Notes: generated by a model from the letters alone, not told the origin. 53,429 bases of DNA from Bacteriovoracaceae bacterium (GCA_016784965.1 JADHTQ010000027.1:1-53429); one strand, 5' to 3'; positions 44,018 to 53,302 are shown, counted from the first letter of the stretch. Numbers and translations: made by a program.

Positions 44018-45206
44018 TGTTTATGTAGTGATATAGACCCTGTTTGAAAATTACCATTGCCCTTTTTGTCTTATCACAATCTAATACAAAGGCAAAACGT
44101 ACTTCATCTTCTCCCAAACCCTTGGTGTTATAAAATCCATTTGCCGGTGCCAACATAATCGTTTCATTGTTAATGTGAAAGTCAGTCAATAACCATGTCG
44201 CAAACTTTTCCGCATCACGAACTGGCAGTTTCACTATAATATAGAATGCTCCTCCGGGAACATTAAACTGGAGACCTTCAATCTTTTTAAGCTGCGAAAC
44301 AACTAAGTCTCTTCTTTTTTTATATTCGCTCAAAATATCCACAAAGTATTTCTTATCTAAAGTGGTAAAGGGAATGGCCATCATTTGAGAAATAGTTGGT
44401 GGGCACAGTCTGGCCTGAGCAAATGATAGTGCCGCTTGCATTACTTTTTTATTTCTTGAAATGAAGGTTCCAATTCTTGAGCCGCATGAACTAAAACGCT
44501 TTGAAATGCTGTCCATTACTACCACGTGTTCTTTTGCATCTTCAAAGTCTAGAAGGCTTACGTGTTTATCACCACTGAAGATAAATTCTCTATAGACTTC
44601 ATCACTAAATAAAAAGATATTATGTTTTTTAGCAAGAAATATTATTTTTTCCAACTCATCCCGACCATAAACCTTACCTGTTGGGTTATTGGGATTGCAG
44701 ATCATAATTGCTTTAGTTTTGCTGCCAATTTGTTTTTCAATTTCTTGTACTTCAGGCAATTGCCAATCATCTTCAAGGCGAGTAGTTATTGGCCTAATCT
44801 TTACACCAGCAGTGACTGCAAAACCATTGTAGTTTGCATAAAATGGTTCTGGAATTAAAACTTCGTCGCCTGGGTCGAGGCAAACAGTTAGGCCCATAAC
44901 AATTGCTTCACTCCCGCCAACTGTAACTAAAATTTCTTGATTTTTTAATAAAATATTATGTTGGCGATAATACCCAACAAGTGCATCAATATACTCAGGT
45001 AGTCCCTGTGAAGGCCCATATGCCACAATTGGATCTTGATAGTTTTTAAGTATCTCTGTGGATATTTTTGGTGTCTCTATATCAGGTTGACCAATATTAA
45101 AGTGTAACACAGATCTGCCTCTGGCTTTTGCCTGGTCTGCATATGTTGCAAGTTTTCTAATGGGTGAAGAAGGCATGATGCTTCCTCGAATTGAAATGTT
45201 TGACAC
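44004..45206 (-). CDS. Class I/II PLP-dependent aminotransferase (aspartate aminotransferase-like)
   Basis: The 400-residue protein shows the fold-type I order: FNIGQPDIETP near residue 36, VTVGGSEAIVMGL near 98, ICNPNNPTGKVY near 172, SDEVYREFIF near 204, and the cofactor Lys in DSISKRFSSCGSRIG near 236. This is the AspC/PatA-like subgroup. The amino donor is not predictable. It is not the class V type expected for 2-aminoethylphosphonate transaminase. A single gene, with its 3' end running into the large glycosyltransferase gene. Confidence 0.9.
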   Translation of the reverse strand: MSNISIRGSIMPSSPIRKLATYADQAKARGRSVLHFNIGQPDIETPKISTEILKNYQDPIVAYGPSQGLPEYIDALVGYYRQHNILLKNQEILVTVGGSEAIVMGLTVCLDPGDEVLIPEPFYANYNGFAVTAGVKIRPITTRLEDDWQLPEVQEIEKQIGSKTKAIMICNPNNPTGKVYGRDELEKIIFLAKKHNIFLFSDEVYREFIFSGDKHVSLLDFEDAKEHVVVMDSISKRFSSCGSRIGTFISRNKKVMQAALSFAQARLCPPTISQMMAIPFTTLDKKYFVDILSEYKKRRDLVVSQLKKIEGLQFNVPGGAFYIIVKLPVRDAEKFATWLLTDFHINNETIMLAPANGFYNTKGLGEDEVRFAFVLDCDKTKRAMVIFKQGLYHYINTIGH

Positions 45207-45372
45207 GGCGCGTCTCCGGGTTTGTTATAACAGGATGTTACTTACCATAAAAATAAAGATTTGCAACATTTTCCCCTCACAGTATGCGTTAAAAAAAGGT
45301 GCCTGATTTTGTAAACCATTGCTTCGTTTTCCCGAAAAGCAAGATGTCTTTAATTTAAGCTAGGAGTAAATC

Positions 45373-46332
45373 GTGAAGTTAGCAAGTTCATTTCCCTTTA
45401 ATACACTTGTGGCGCAAAGAGAACAGCAGTTTTGTAATCTTCAAACATCCATCATTTTAAATCAGAACTTACAGAGACACTCAAATTTATTGCAATCGAT
45501 AGAGGATTCAAAAAAATTGACAATTAATGGAGAATTTACTTTTGAGTCACTGAATGAGTGTGTTCAAGCAATCGAGAAACATTCATATCGATATACAAAA
45601 CTCCAGTTTATGGAAACGATTCAAAGCATTGCATCGATATTTATGGAGGAGAAATTTTCATATCTTCGAGAAATGATACCACAATTTGGCGATATAATTG
45701 ATAAGTACACATTAAAAGAAGCTGATATAGAGTGGATGAACAATATGTTACATCATACTTTTTCAAAATATGATGAACATATTAATGAACTCAAAACGAT
45801 TGATGAATTCATTCAGCAGATGGTTTATAACCTCTACGGGCAAACCATCAACCACTCCAAGGTTTTACCACCGGTTGACGGTATAGCTGCCGTGGTTTCA
45901 TCAGTAGCATTTTTTGGCACAGGTAATGTCATTGGTAACCTGTTTGCAAGCAATGCATTTGATTCAAATGCAAAGTTGGCCGAAATTCATCAGTGTATGG
46001 AGCATATTATCCATTATGTGGATAAATTTGATTTGATGTTGGATAGAATGCTGGCCAGTGCAGGGGAAATGGATGTGGTTTTTAGGGCAATAAGCGACAA
46101 GCTTGCCATGATGGAAATCAAGCTATACAGGGACTTAGAGGGGAAGTTGACCAATGTAGATGAAGTCTTTCATGAGTATTACTTGAGAGAATTATTTATG
46201 CTCGAACAAATTTATGACAGTCCTTTGCCGCTTTCATTACAACCGCAAACATACAGGGATATGGTAAATAGAATCAACGATGTGGTAGCAGAATATCAGC
46301 CAGCTATGGGGCACTCTCAAATGGCAGCATAG
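45373..46332 (+). CDS. Helical protein of unknown function with a central hydrophobic segment
   Basis: I do not recognise it. The 319-residue protein starts at GTG with AGGAG six bases upstream and has no signal peptide. It is predicted almost all-helical, with long amphipathic stretches either side of a Gly/Ala-rich hydrophobic segment at about residues 168-200 (GIAAVVSSVAFFGTGNVIGNLFA). The layout (helical bundle plus one hydrophobic hairpin) recalls alpha-helical pore-forming proteins, but no signature is visible, so this is only a shape comparison. A hairpin at about 45319-45342 lies in its leader. It is flanked by reverse-strand genes. Confidence 0.7.
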   Translation: MKLASSFPFNTLVAQREQQFCNLQTSIILNQNLQRHSNLLQSIEDSKKLTINGEFTFESLNECVQAIEKHSYRYTKLQFMETIQSIASIFMEEKFSYLREMIPQFGDIIDKYTLKEADIEWMNNMLHHTFSKYDEHINELKTIDEFIQQMVYNLYGQTINHSKVLPPVDGIAAVVSSVAFFGTGNVIGNLFASNAFDSNAKLAEIHQCMEHIIHYVDKFDLMLDRMLASAGEMDVVFRAISDKLAMMEIKLYRDLEGKLTNVDEVFHEYYLRELFMLEQIYDSPLPLSLQPQTYRDMVNRINDVVAEYQPAMGHSQMAA

Positions 46333-46352
46333 CAATGCTTTAGATTTTAAAG

Positions 46353-46997
46353 TTAATGAAATAGATGGTAATTAACGGCCATTAATAGGTTAGTTGACCT
46401 AGATGTTGAGTCCAAGAGGTTTAACACTTCAACATCACTTTTTATACTCCACATTCTGTGTATATAGTACTCAAGTGCAATGAATTGAGTAACGTTAACA
46501 GCAGCTGACATGCCTTGGGGTAGTTTGTAAGTTGTGGTGTCAGTGCCGTTATTTAATTTTAAATTTCCACCACTACCCATGGTCGTTGTAAAGTATAGGC
46601 CAAACCCCAGTTGGATGATCAGGGAATAAAATTTATAACCAATAGGAGCTTTTAGAAAATATTGGATTACTGTGTGTCCTTGATCGACACTGCTTTGGGG
46701 AATGGTGATTGCTGCTTCAGGAGTAAAAAAAAAGTTTGGATAAATGTCGTACCGCAGGCCTGCACTTAAAAATGGAATAAACTCAAGGCCATTTTTTTTA
46801 CCGTCCAAATTTACTTGGAACTTACTTAAGTAGCGGTTTAGTACGCCTAAACCTAGAGAGATGTCCTCGACTCTTTGAAATTTAAGTTTTGAAAAAAAGG
46901 AAGAATCTTTCCTAGGGTTTTTAGCTCCCAGAGATAACTCAGGTAAGGTACATAAACAGATAATTAAAATTGTAAGAAAAAACCTACTTTTTCTCAT
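46353..46997 (-). CDS. Small outer-membrane beta-barrel protein (probable)
   Basis: The 214-residue protein has a signal peptide (about 1-24) and alternating amphipathic strands (FIPFLSAGLRYDIYPNFFFTPEAAITI, YFLKAPIGYKFYSLIIQLGFGLYFTT), and ends with LMAVNYHLFH, an aromatic-ended final strand typical of outer-membrane barrels. It is probably an eight-stranded barrel. No family is named. It is divergent from the HAMP-like gene, with a gap of about 65 bases. Confidence 0.65.
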   Translation of the reverse strand: MRKSRFFLTILIICLCTLPELSLGAKNPRKDSSFFSKLKFQRVEDISLGLGVLNRYLSKFQVNLDGKKNGLEFIPFLSAGLRYDIYPNFFFTPEAAITIPQSSVDQGHTVIQYFLKAPIGYKFYSLIIQLGFGLYFTTTMGSGGNLKLNNGTDTTTYKLPQGMSAAVNVTQFIALEYYIHRMWSIKSDVEVLNLLDSTSRSTNLLMAVNYHLFH

Positions 46998-47062
46998 ATT
47001 ATTTCCTAAAGATTAGATATAATATTGATATAGTTAGTACATTAAAAGTCAGGGAGTGACAA

Positions 47063-47539
47063 ATGCAACGAGACAGAAATGCTAGGATTGTACCTCAGCT
47101 AATGATATACCCTAAGTTTCAATTAACGTTGATATTAATTAATATTTTTATCATTGTCATGACGTTGTCGTTTGTTGCCTATAAAATTATGAACTCTTTT
47201 GATCACATGAGATTATTGGGGATCAAGGCAAACTTTTCAGAAAATCATTCTTATTTTAGGTTCATATCGATGCAAGAGACCTCCATTTTATGGAGCTTTT
47301 TAGTAGTTTCTGGGATCTGCTTACTCGTTTCATCTTTTATTTACTTGATACTTTCCCATAAGCTTGCAGGCCCTATTGTCAGATTAACCAAGTATTTTAC
47401 TGTAATCGCCGATGGGGGACAAGTTGGAACTTTGGCATTTAGAAAAAAGGATTTCTTTTTAGAGTTGCCGAAGGTTATAAATATGGCATTATCTAAAATG
47501 GATTCAGAGAAAGTTTACTACAAAGGCGATGATAAATAG
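47063..47539 (+). CDS. Two-span membrane protein ending in a HAMP-like domain
   Basis: The 158-residue protein has transmembrane helices near residues 20-43 and 74-96 and a short outer loop. HKLAGPIVRLTKYFTVIADGGQ then forms a HAMP-like linker, and about 35 polar residues follow. It stops where a kinase or methyl-acceptor output domain would begin, and no such gene follows, so it may signal by binding a partner. GGGAG precedes ATG. It lies between two reverse-strand genes. Confidence 0.7.
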   Translation: MQRDRNARIVPQLMIYPKFQLTLILINIFIIVMTLSFVAYKIMNSFDHMRLLGIKANFSENHSYFRFISMQETSILWSFLVVSGICLLVSSFIYLILSHKLAGPIVRLTKYFTVIADGGQVGTLAFRKKDFFLELPKVINMALSKMDSEKVYYKGDDK

Positions 47540-47550
47540 AGCTTTCTTCC

Positions 47551-48597
47551 CTAAGATTTCATTGAGCTTTGTTTGCAAATAAACTGCAAAATATCTAAAA
47601 TTGAGGGAAATACTAGGTCAGTAGAGCCCGATAAGTCATATCCACCTTGAATGTGGATTGTGGTTATGCCCTTCATCCAGATTTTATCAGAGATTTTATC
47701 ACCTACCATATAGCTCGCGCTCAGGTCTACGGGAAGATCTTGGCAACTGAGTAAAATCATCCCAGGTCCAGGTTTTCTCAATATTGAATCCTTGTCATAG
47801 GGCCCAGGACCCGATTTATCATAAAATGGACAATACTCCCAACGGTCGATATGGGCATTTTGTTTTGCTAAGAGGTCTTCAATATATAAATGCAAACTTT
47901 TGACATCATCTTCTGTGTATTTATCTCTAGCAATACCAGACTGGTTGGTGATAATGCAGACATACCAATTTAGTTGATTTGCACACTTAATTAAATCAAC
48001 AATGCCATCGCATATACTAATATCTTCAATTTTATAGACATAACCTCTATCTTCATTGATTACACCGTCGCGATCTAGAAAGAGCACTGGCTTGCGTTGG
48101 CCGGTATCTATCGGTGTTTTGGTGTTTTTGGGGACAGGAATCCCTTTTAATGGACAGGTTTTAAGATTGTTAAAAAATTCATTTGGGGCTTGGATATAGT
48201 GGCTTAGTATTTTTCCACTTAAGCAGAATATGCCAGTGGGCGCCAAACCATCATACGTAGAATCGCAGGCCTTAGATATGTTTATAATATTAAAGTCTTG
48301 ATCGATAAAAGCTAATGGCCGACCATCGTTTAGCTGGTATTGAAGCAATGCAGAATCATCTGGCATGGATGATTGAAGATAGTAATCCAAATCAAACACA
48401 ATGTCTTGAATAAGCTCTAAGTATAGATAGTGTGATGATACGGGGTGTGCTGATATAAACGACAATATGGCGCTTTTTGTATCAAAAAATTTGCAATTAT
48501 AGAGACCCTGCAGTTGTAGCTGATCTGTTAATTTTTGGTTGTCAATTTTGCTATCAACTAATGCAATAATAGTGATTTTGCTACTGTTATCTTCCAT
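47551..48597 (-). CDS. HAD-IIIA phosphatase (GmhB-like) with an extra N-terminal domain
   Basis: Residues from about 168 form a GmhB/HisB-N-like phosphatase: LFLDRDGVINED with the nucleophile Asp, ITNQSGIARD, RKPGPGMI and the Asp of VGDKISD. GmhB removes the 7-phosphate in heptose synthesis. The zinc-binding loop of typical GmhB (Cys-x-His and Cys-x-Cys) is degenerate here: CPFYDKSGPG, then DSILRKPGPG. The first 165 residues are extra; they start ITIIALVDSKIDNQKLTDQL, somewhat like a receiver domain, and have several Cys. The combined 348 residues are unusual for the family. The role of the added domain is unknown. Confidence 0.82.
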   Translation of the reverse strand: MEDNSSKITIIALVDSKIDNQKLTDQLQLQGLYNCKFFDTKSAILSFISAHPVSSHYLYLELIQDIVFDLDYYLQSSMPDDSALLQYQLNDGRPLAFIDQDFNIINISKACDSTYDGLAPTGIFCLSGKILSHYIQAPNEFFNNLKTCPLKGIPVPKNTKTPIDTGQRKPVLFLDRDGVINEDRGYVYKIEDISICDGIVDLIKCANQLNWYVCIITNQSGIARDKYTEDDVKSLHLYIEDLLAKQNAHIDRWEYCPFYDKSGPGPYDKDSILRKPGPGMILLSCQDLPVDLSASYMVGDKISDKIWMKGITTIHIQGGYDLSGSTDLVFPSILDILQFICKQSSMKS

Positions 48598-48707
48598 AAG
48601 TTAATTTTATGACTTTTTCCAAAAAGTGTCTTCTATTATGAGCATCTTTTTAGTAGATTATAGTTTTGTGTGAAAATGTGTCTTTTTTCACCCTGCTGGA
48701 GCGCTAT

Positions 48708-49721
48708 ATGAAAAGATATGATGTTTATGGAATAGGAAATGCACTTGTTGACATGGAATTTGAGGTTGATGAGAAGTTTTTGGCCGATATGAACATAGAA
48801 AAAGGCCTGATGACTTTAGTTGATCAAAATAGGCAAGAAGAAATTTTTCGAGAGCTTTCAAACACTGTTCCTAAAATGAGTTGCGGTGGTTCTGCGGCCA
48901 ACACTATAGTTGCAGTTTCTCAGTTTGGTGGAGAATCTTTTTATTCTTGCAAGGTAGCAAATGATGAGGCAGGCCAATTTTACTACAAAGATCTGCTTGG
49001 AGAGGGACCATCTACCAACTTATCTAATGAAAACCAATACTTTGCAGGTAAAACTCAAGAGTTACCTACTGGCAAATGTGTGGTTCTAATTACTCCTGAT
49101 GCTGATCGTACAATGAATACTTATTTGGGAATTACAGAAACATTTTCGGATGACGAGTTAGTTGAGCAAGAGATCAAACTGTCTAAATTTCTCTATATTG
49201 AGGGGTATTTAGTAACATCTCCGACTGGCAGAAAAGCTGCTATTAATGCAAAAAAATTGGCCTCTGAAAACTCAGTAAAGACTGCCTTGACTTTTTCAGA
49301 TCCAGCGATGATACAGTTTTTCAAAGAAGGTCTAGATGAGATGTTGGGAAAAAGTGGTGTAGACCTGTTGTTTTGTAATGAAAATGAAGCCCTGTCTTAT
49401 ACCAACACAGAACGAATTGAAGATGCACTTCCCAAGCTAAAAGCAGTCGCCAAGTCTTTTGCAATAACATTGGGGGACAAAGGGGCCGTACTGTTTGATG
49501 GACAAAAGCAGATTAATATCGAAGGTAATGTGGTTGAGGCAATAGATACAAACGGAGCAGGAGATTTATTTGCGGGAGCATTTTTATACGCTATAACCCA
49601 AGGGAAGACTTTTGAGCAAGCGGGCCAGCTGGCCTGTAATGCTTCAGCAAAACTAGTCACTCAATTTGGGGCAAGGTTACAAAAAAAACAAGTAGAAGCT
49701 ATTTTACAAGATACATTTTAA
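48708..49721 (+). CDS. PfkB-family carbohydrate or nucleoside kinase (adenosine kinase-like)
   Basis: The start is set at ATG 48708, with GGAG six bases upstream, giving 337 residues starting MKRYDVYGIGNALVD. PfkB motifs: SCGGSAANTIVAVSQFGG near residue 63 and DTNGAGDLFAGAFLYA near 280 with the catalytic Asp. The N-terminal VYGIGNALVDMEFEVDE pattern resembles adenosine kinase-type members. It sits 24 bases before asnS and may share a transcript. The exact substrate (adenosine, ribose or other sugar) cannot be fixed by eye. Confidence 0.85.
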   Translation: MKRYDVYGIGNALVDMEFEVDEKFLADMNIEKGLMTLVDQNRQEEIFRELSNTVPKMSCGGSAANTIVAVSQFGGESFYSCKVANDEAGQFYYKDLLGEGPSTNLSNENQYFAGKTQELPTGKCVVLITPDADRTMNTYLGITETFSDDELVEQEIKLSKFLYIEGYLVTSPTGRKAAINAKKLASENSVKTALTFSDPAMIQFFKEGLDEMLGKSGVDLLFCNENEALSYTNTERIEDALPKLKAVAKSFAITLGDKGAVLFDGQKQINIEGNVVEAIDTNGAGDLFAGAFLYAITQGKTFEQAGQLACNASAKLVTQFGARLQKKQVEAILQDTF

Positions 49722-49745
49722 GCTGATGCTTGATGGAGAAGATCG

Positions 49746-51149
49746 ATGAAACAACGATTGCTTATTAAGAGTATTTTAGAAGATAAGATTGTCTCACAGG
49801 AAGCTACTGTAAAGGGGTGGGTGAGAAGTGTAAGGAAAACCAAAAACTTCTCTTTTGTCGTTTTAAACGATGGTTCTACACTAAAAACTCTGCAAGTGAT
49901 TGTTGATAGTCATCTACCCAATTATGAAAATATTTCTACAATGTTGTCAGGGACTTCCGTATCGATTACCGGCAAGTTAGCACCCTCCCAGGGAAAAGGG
50001 CAAAATATTGAGATGCAGGCCCAGTTAGTCGATATTATTGGAACAGTTGATAATACATACCCCCTGCAAAAAAAGGCCACATCGCTGGAATTTCTCAGAG
50101 AGAACGCTCATTTGCGAAGTAGAACAAACACTTTCAATGCTGTTTTTAGAATACGACATCATCTCTCATATGCTACTCATCAGTTTTTTCATGATAGAGG
50201 TTTTTACTACCTTCATACCCCAATCATTACTTCACAAGACTGTGAAGGAGCGGGAGAGATGTTTCGCATTTCCACCTTTGATATGCTAAATCCTCCCAAA
50301 AAGGAAAATGGTGAGATCGACTGGAGTAAAGATTACTTTGGGCAAGAAGCAAACTTAACAGTTAGTGGGCAACTGGCAGCTGAGTGCTACGCATTGGGGA
50401 TGAATGCTGTTTATACTTTTGGACCCACCTTTCGCTCTGAGGATTCCAATACATCCAGGCACCTTGCTGAATTCTGGATGATTGAGCCAGAAGTGGCCTT
50501 TGCAGATTTAGAGGATATGGCAAATCTAAGCAGTGAATATCTAAAATATCTCATTTCACACGTTTTTAAGCATTGCATGGATGAGTTAGAGTTTCTTGCT
50601 AAATTTTACTGTGACAAAGAGGGCAACAAAAATCATCTTGAATCCTTAAGGCATGTGCTTGAAAGTGAATTTGTTAAGATAACCTACACAGAGGCGATAG
50701 ATATTTTACAAAAAAGTGGCAAAAAGTTTGAGTATAGGCCAGACTGGGGAGTAGATCTACAAACGGAGCATGAACGTTATCTAACTGAAAAGCACTTCAA
50801 GCTTCCCGTTATTGTAATGGACTACCCAAAAGACATTAAGGCCTTTTACATGAAACAAAACCCCGATGGAAAAACAGTTCGGGGTATGGACGTTTTAGTG
50901 CCAGGTGTAGGTGAGTTGATGGGAGGCGCGCAAAGAGAGGATGACTATCAGGCCCTTGAAAGGCGCATGGACGAGATGAACATGAATAAAAAAGACTTAT
51001 GGTGGTACTTGGACCTAAGAAAGTTTGGTTCTGCACCTCACGCTGGTTTTGGACTGGGATTTGAGCGAGCGGTGATGTATATTACAGGTATGAGCAACAT
51101 AAGGGACGTTATCGCCTTTCCTCGCTATCCCCAAAATGCGGAGTTTTGA
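49746..51149 (+). CDS. asnS: Asparaginyl-tRNA synthetase
   Basis: The 467-residue protein charges tRNA-Asn. It has an N-terminal OB domain (VKGWVRSVRKTKNFSFVVLNDGS near residue 24) and class II motifs 2 (TFRSEDSNTSRHLAEFWMIEPE near 228) and 3 (GFGLGFERAVMYITGMSNIRDVIAFPR near 436). HFKLPVIVMDYPKDIKAFYMKQN favours Asn over Asp specificity. GGAGAAG precedes ATG. The next gene's start follows the stop after one base, so they are probably cotranscribed. Confidence 0.96.
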   Translation: MKQRLLIKSILEDKIVSQEATVKGWVRSVRKTKNFSFVVLNDGSTLKTLQVIVDSHLPNYENISTMLSGTSVSITGKLAPSQGKGQNIEMQAQLVDIIGTVDNTYPLQKKATSLEFLRENAHLRSRTNTFNAVFRIRHHLSYATHQFFHDRGFYYLHTPIITSQDCEGAGEMFRISTFDMLNPPKKENGEIDWSKDYFGQEANLTVSGQLAAECYALGMNAVYTFGPTFRSEDSNTSRHLAEFWMIEPEVAFADLEDMANLSSEYLKYLISHVFKHCMDELEFLAKFYCDKEGNKNHLESLRHVLESEFVKITYTEAIDILQKSGKKFEYRPDWGVDLQTEHERYLTEKHFKLPVIVMDYPKDIKAFYMKQNPDGKTVRGMDVLVPGVGELMGGAQREDDYQALERRMDEMNMNKKDLWWYLDLRKFGSAPHAGFGLGFERAVMYITGMSNIRDVIAFPRYPQNAEF

Positions 51150-51150
51150 G

Positions 51151-51792
51151 ATGAGTATTGAAAACTTAGAGTACCCCGGTGATATCGAATTTCAAGAATT
51201 TTTAACCAAAGTTGGCTTTGATATGAGTATTTTCGAAATTCGATCATACTTGTTGGGTCTTGTATTGGGGCTTGAAACTGTAGAGCCTTCTTTTGCAGTA
51301 TCTGAGATGTTGCTACTTGACGAAGATACAGAGGAGTACTTTCAATTCGATGATCCACAAGACTCTCATCAATTTAATCACTATATACAGACACTTATTA
51401 CTTTACTTGAATTTTATCGCGTTAATGTAGATATCCCTCCACTTAGCAATTACGCAGATGACTTAAACCTGATGAAGACCATTGAGATGTTTAATCACTT
51501 ATCCTTGAGGCAAGAGGAATTTACTAACTTTTTATCAGGAGTTGGAGAAAGTGGTGTTTTTGATCAAAAGCGAGGTGATGAATTTGAGGAAACGGTGGAT
51601 AGCTTTGAGAAATTTTTGGAGGAGGTGGATAGTTTACAACAGGAATTTTTTGATGAAGTAGACAATCTAGAATCTAAAAGGGATTTGGTCTTAGAGCTTT
51701 TACAAAGAAGTGACGAGCTTTGGGTTAATGGTTATATTGTAATATTTGAGAACCTAAAGCAGCTTAGGAAGAGCAAAATTGCCCTTCACTAG
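51151..51792 (+). CDS. Acidic protein of unknown function
   Basis: The 213-residue start is chosen at ATG 51151, because GGAG lies seven bases upstream inside asnS; ATG 51136 is also in frame. The protein is strongly acidic and probably helical. SYLLGLVLGLETVEPSFAVSEMLL near residue 30 faintly recalls UPF0149/YecA proteins, but without the C-terminal metal motif. A coiled coil with many Glu and Asp occupies about 120-195. Close linkage to asnS and to the membrane-protein gene 14 bases downstream suggests an operon, not a function. Confidence 0.7.
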   Translation: MSIENLEYPGDIEFQEFLTKVGFDMSIFEIRSYLLGLVLGLETVEPSFAVSEMLLLDEDTEEYFQFDDPQDSHQFNHYIQTLITLLEFYRVNVDIPPLSNYADDLNLMKTIEMFNHLSLRQEEFTNFLSGVGESGVFDQKRGDEFEETVDSFEKFLEEVDSLQQEFFDEVDNLESKRDLVLELLQRSDELWVNGYIVIFENLKQLRKSKIALH

Positions 51793-51806
51793 ATTAGGAA
51801 AAAATT

Positions 51807-52541
51807 ATGCAGCAACAAGATAGTAGAGTAGGTGAGCAATTTGAGTCAGAAAGTCCAAAGCAGATGATTTGGAACATCTTGTGCAACATTGTTATTCCAG
51901 TAGTTATTCTAAGTAAATTTAGTGGTGAGGACCACTTGGGGCCTGTATGGGGACTAATTATTGCACTGATGTTTCCCATTTCTTATGGTAGTTACGATCT
52001 AATTGATAAGAAAAAATGGAACTTTGTTTCTATTTTGGGATTGGTAAGTGTTCTGCTTACTGGAGGTTTGGCCCTTTTAAAACTTGATGGTATATGGTTT
52101 GCCGTAAAAGAAGCGGCGATCCCGACTATCATTGGACTTGGTGTAGTAATCTCTTTAAAGACAAAATATTCGTTTGCTAAAGTTATTCTTTATAACCCCA
52201 AAATCTTTAACGTAGATAAGATCAACCAAGTTTTAGAAGAGAAAAATTATCAGAAGCGGTTTGAAATACTTTTGTACCGTTCAACAATGTTGTTTGTTTT
52301 TTCCTTTGTCTTAAGTGCAATACTTAACTTTGTGTTGGCAGTTGTTATATTAAAGAGCCCTTCTGGAACCCCCGAGTTTAACGCCGAACTAGGGAAAATG
52401 ACCGCCCTTAGTTTCCCTGTCATTATGGTGCCTTGTACTGTGGTCTTGATGCTTGCCATTTGGTACTTAATTCATGGAATTAAAGGTATTACAGGCCTCG
52501 ACTTGGAGGGCATTATCAATAATTTTGAAGATAAAAAGTAA
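51807..52541 (+). CDS. VC0807-family membrane protein
   Basis: The 244-residue protein has about six transmembrane helices and shows the VC0807-family pattern: IVIPVVILSKFSGEDHLGP, IALMFPISYGSYDLIDKKKWNFVSILGLVSVLLTGG, FAVKEAAIPTIIGLGVVISLKT. The family's function is unknown; it is related to inner-membrane proteins of the YciB type in style. It is the last gene of the asnS run. Downstream is a 214-base gap with a small inverted repeat. Confidence 0.82.
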   Translation: MQQQDSRVGEQFESESPKQMIWNILCNIVIPVVILSKFSGEDHLGPVWGLIIALMFPISYGSYDLIDKKKWNFVSILGLVSVLLTGGLALLKLDGIWFAVKEAAIPTIIGLGVVISLKTKYSFAKVILYNPKIFNVDKINQVLEEKNYQKRFEILLYRSTMLFVFSFVLSAILNFVLAVVILKSPSGTPEFNAELGKMTALSFPVIMVPCTVVLMLAIWYLIHGIKGITGLDLEGIINNFEDKK

Positions 52542-52654
52542 AATTTTTGGCGTTTAAGTGGTAGCAATTTTTTAGTGTCTAAAAGTCACTGGTTTCAAAA
52601 AGCTGCGACTTAATCATTTATGTATCCCATATAATCAGCAAGTTACATTTACAC

Positions 52655-52680
52655 AATACTGGCACAATGCATGCAGTATT
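52655..52680. promoter_or_regulatory. Inverted repeat AATACTG/CAGTATT upstream of a small secreted-protein gene
   Basis: AATACTG (52655-52661) and its exact reverse complement (52674-52680) flank a 12-base spacer, about 75 bases before the small exported-protein ATG. The symmetric arms at close to two turns suggest an operator or a hairpin. No clear -35/-10 pair is attached. Confidence 0.35.
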
Positions 52681-52755
52681 ATGAGTGTAATAACTTAAAA
52701 TGGAGTTTAGGTTAGTAGCTACGGATATAAATGATCGTAGAACTAAGGAAAAATT

Positions 52756-53076
52756 ATGAAAAAAATTACTATAATTGTTTTACTCTTGTTAGTTGCAAGT
52801 GCCTCTTTTGCCAAAAAGGAAGTAATAATTAATGCTGACGATCTATATTATGGTGTTGCTCAGATGCCCAAAAATGTAACTGTTACCCATGTTGAGACCT
52901 ATAATGGCGCAGTTTATGATGTAGATGCAGCATTTGATTATGATGCCCATAGAGACATCTTTGGAGATAGCGAGACTATTTATTTTGAAGAAATTGCTTA
53001 TTTATACGCCTTACAAGATGAAGATAAAGATGATGAAGGTGAAGTGTATATGGCCCGAAAACCTCACCTATATTAG
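52756..53076 (+). CDS. Small exported acidic protein of unknown function
   Basis: The 106-residue protein has a clear signal peptide (about 1-19, ending SFA) and an acidic, Tyr-rich mature part (IINADDLYYGVAQMP, FDYDAHRDIFGDSE, DEDKDDEGEVY). AAGGA precedes ATG. No family is recognised. The Asp/Glu runs could bind calcium, but there is no standard motif. Confidence 0.65.
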   Translation: MKKITIIVLLLLVASASFAKKEVIINADDLYYGVAQMPKNVTVTHVETYNGAVYDVDAAFDYDAHRDIFGDSETIYFEEIAYLYALQDEDKDDEGEVYMARKPHLY

Positions 53077-53179
53077 CTCTCAAAATTGATGGCCTCAATA
53101 ATCCTTATTTGCCTTTTATTACAGAATCTATGGGGGTTTCACTCTAGTATTTAATGAAAATTTTTTAATGAAAAAGTGC

Positions 53180-53208
53180 TTGACCATTCAGGGTTGTGCA
53201 ACTATTAT
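53180..53208 (+). promoter_or_regulatory. Strong sigma-70 promoter, probably of an rRNA operon
   Basis: TTGACC (53180-53185) and TATTAT (53203-53208) are exactly 17 bases apart, each one base from consensus. The bases after the -10 begin CGC, a GC-rich discriminator like those of stringently controlled promoters. No protein gene starts in the remaining 220 bases, which instead hold a hairpin and a boxA-like sequence. Confidence 0.6.
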
Positions 53209-53243
53209 CGCATGATGCTGGGAGTTCACAAAAAGTTAACGAA

Positions 53244-53302
53244 CTATTGTAGTTTCAATAGGGTGGTTTGTCTGATTGTTATTTCCCTTTTGCTCATTAA
53301 AA
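53244..53302 (+). promoter_or_regulatory. boxB-like hairpin and boxA-like sequence of an rRNA leader
   Basis: CTATTG (53244-53249) pairs with CAATAG (53256-53261) around TAGTTT. After 29 bases TGCTCATTAAAA (53291-53302) matches the rRNA antitermination boxA (TGCTCTTTA) at eight of nine positions. Hairpin, then boxA, downstream of a strong promoter is the order of rRNA leaders. The 16S gene itself would lie past the right edge. Confidence 0.5.

Noticed and set aside
44004-45206. Aminotransferase considered as the missing 2-aminoethylphosphonate transaminase
   Set aside because: Its motifs are of the class I/II aspartate type, it is 20 kb from the phosphonate operon, and it is transcribed alone.
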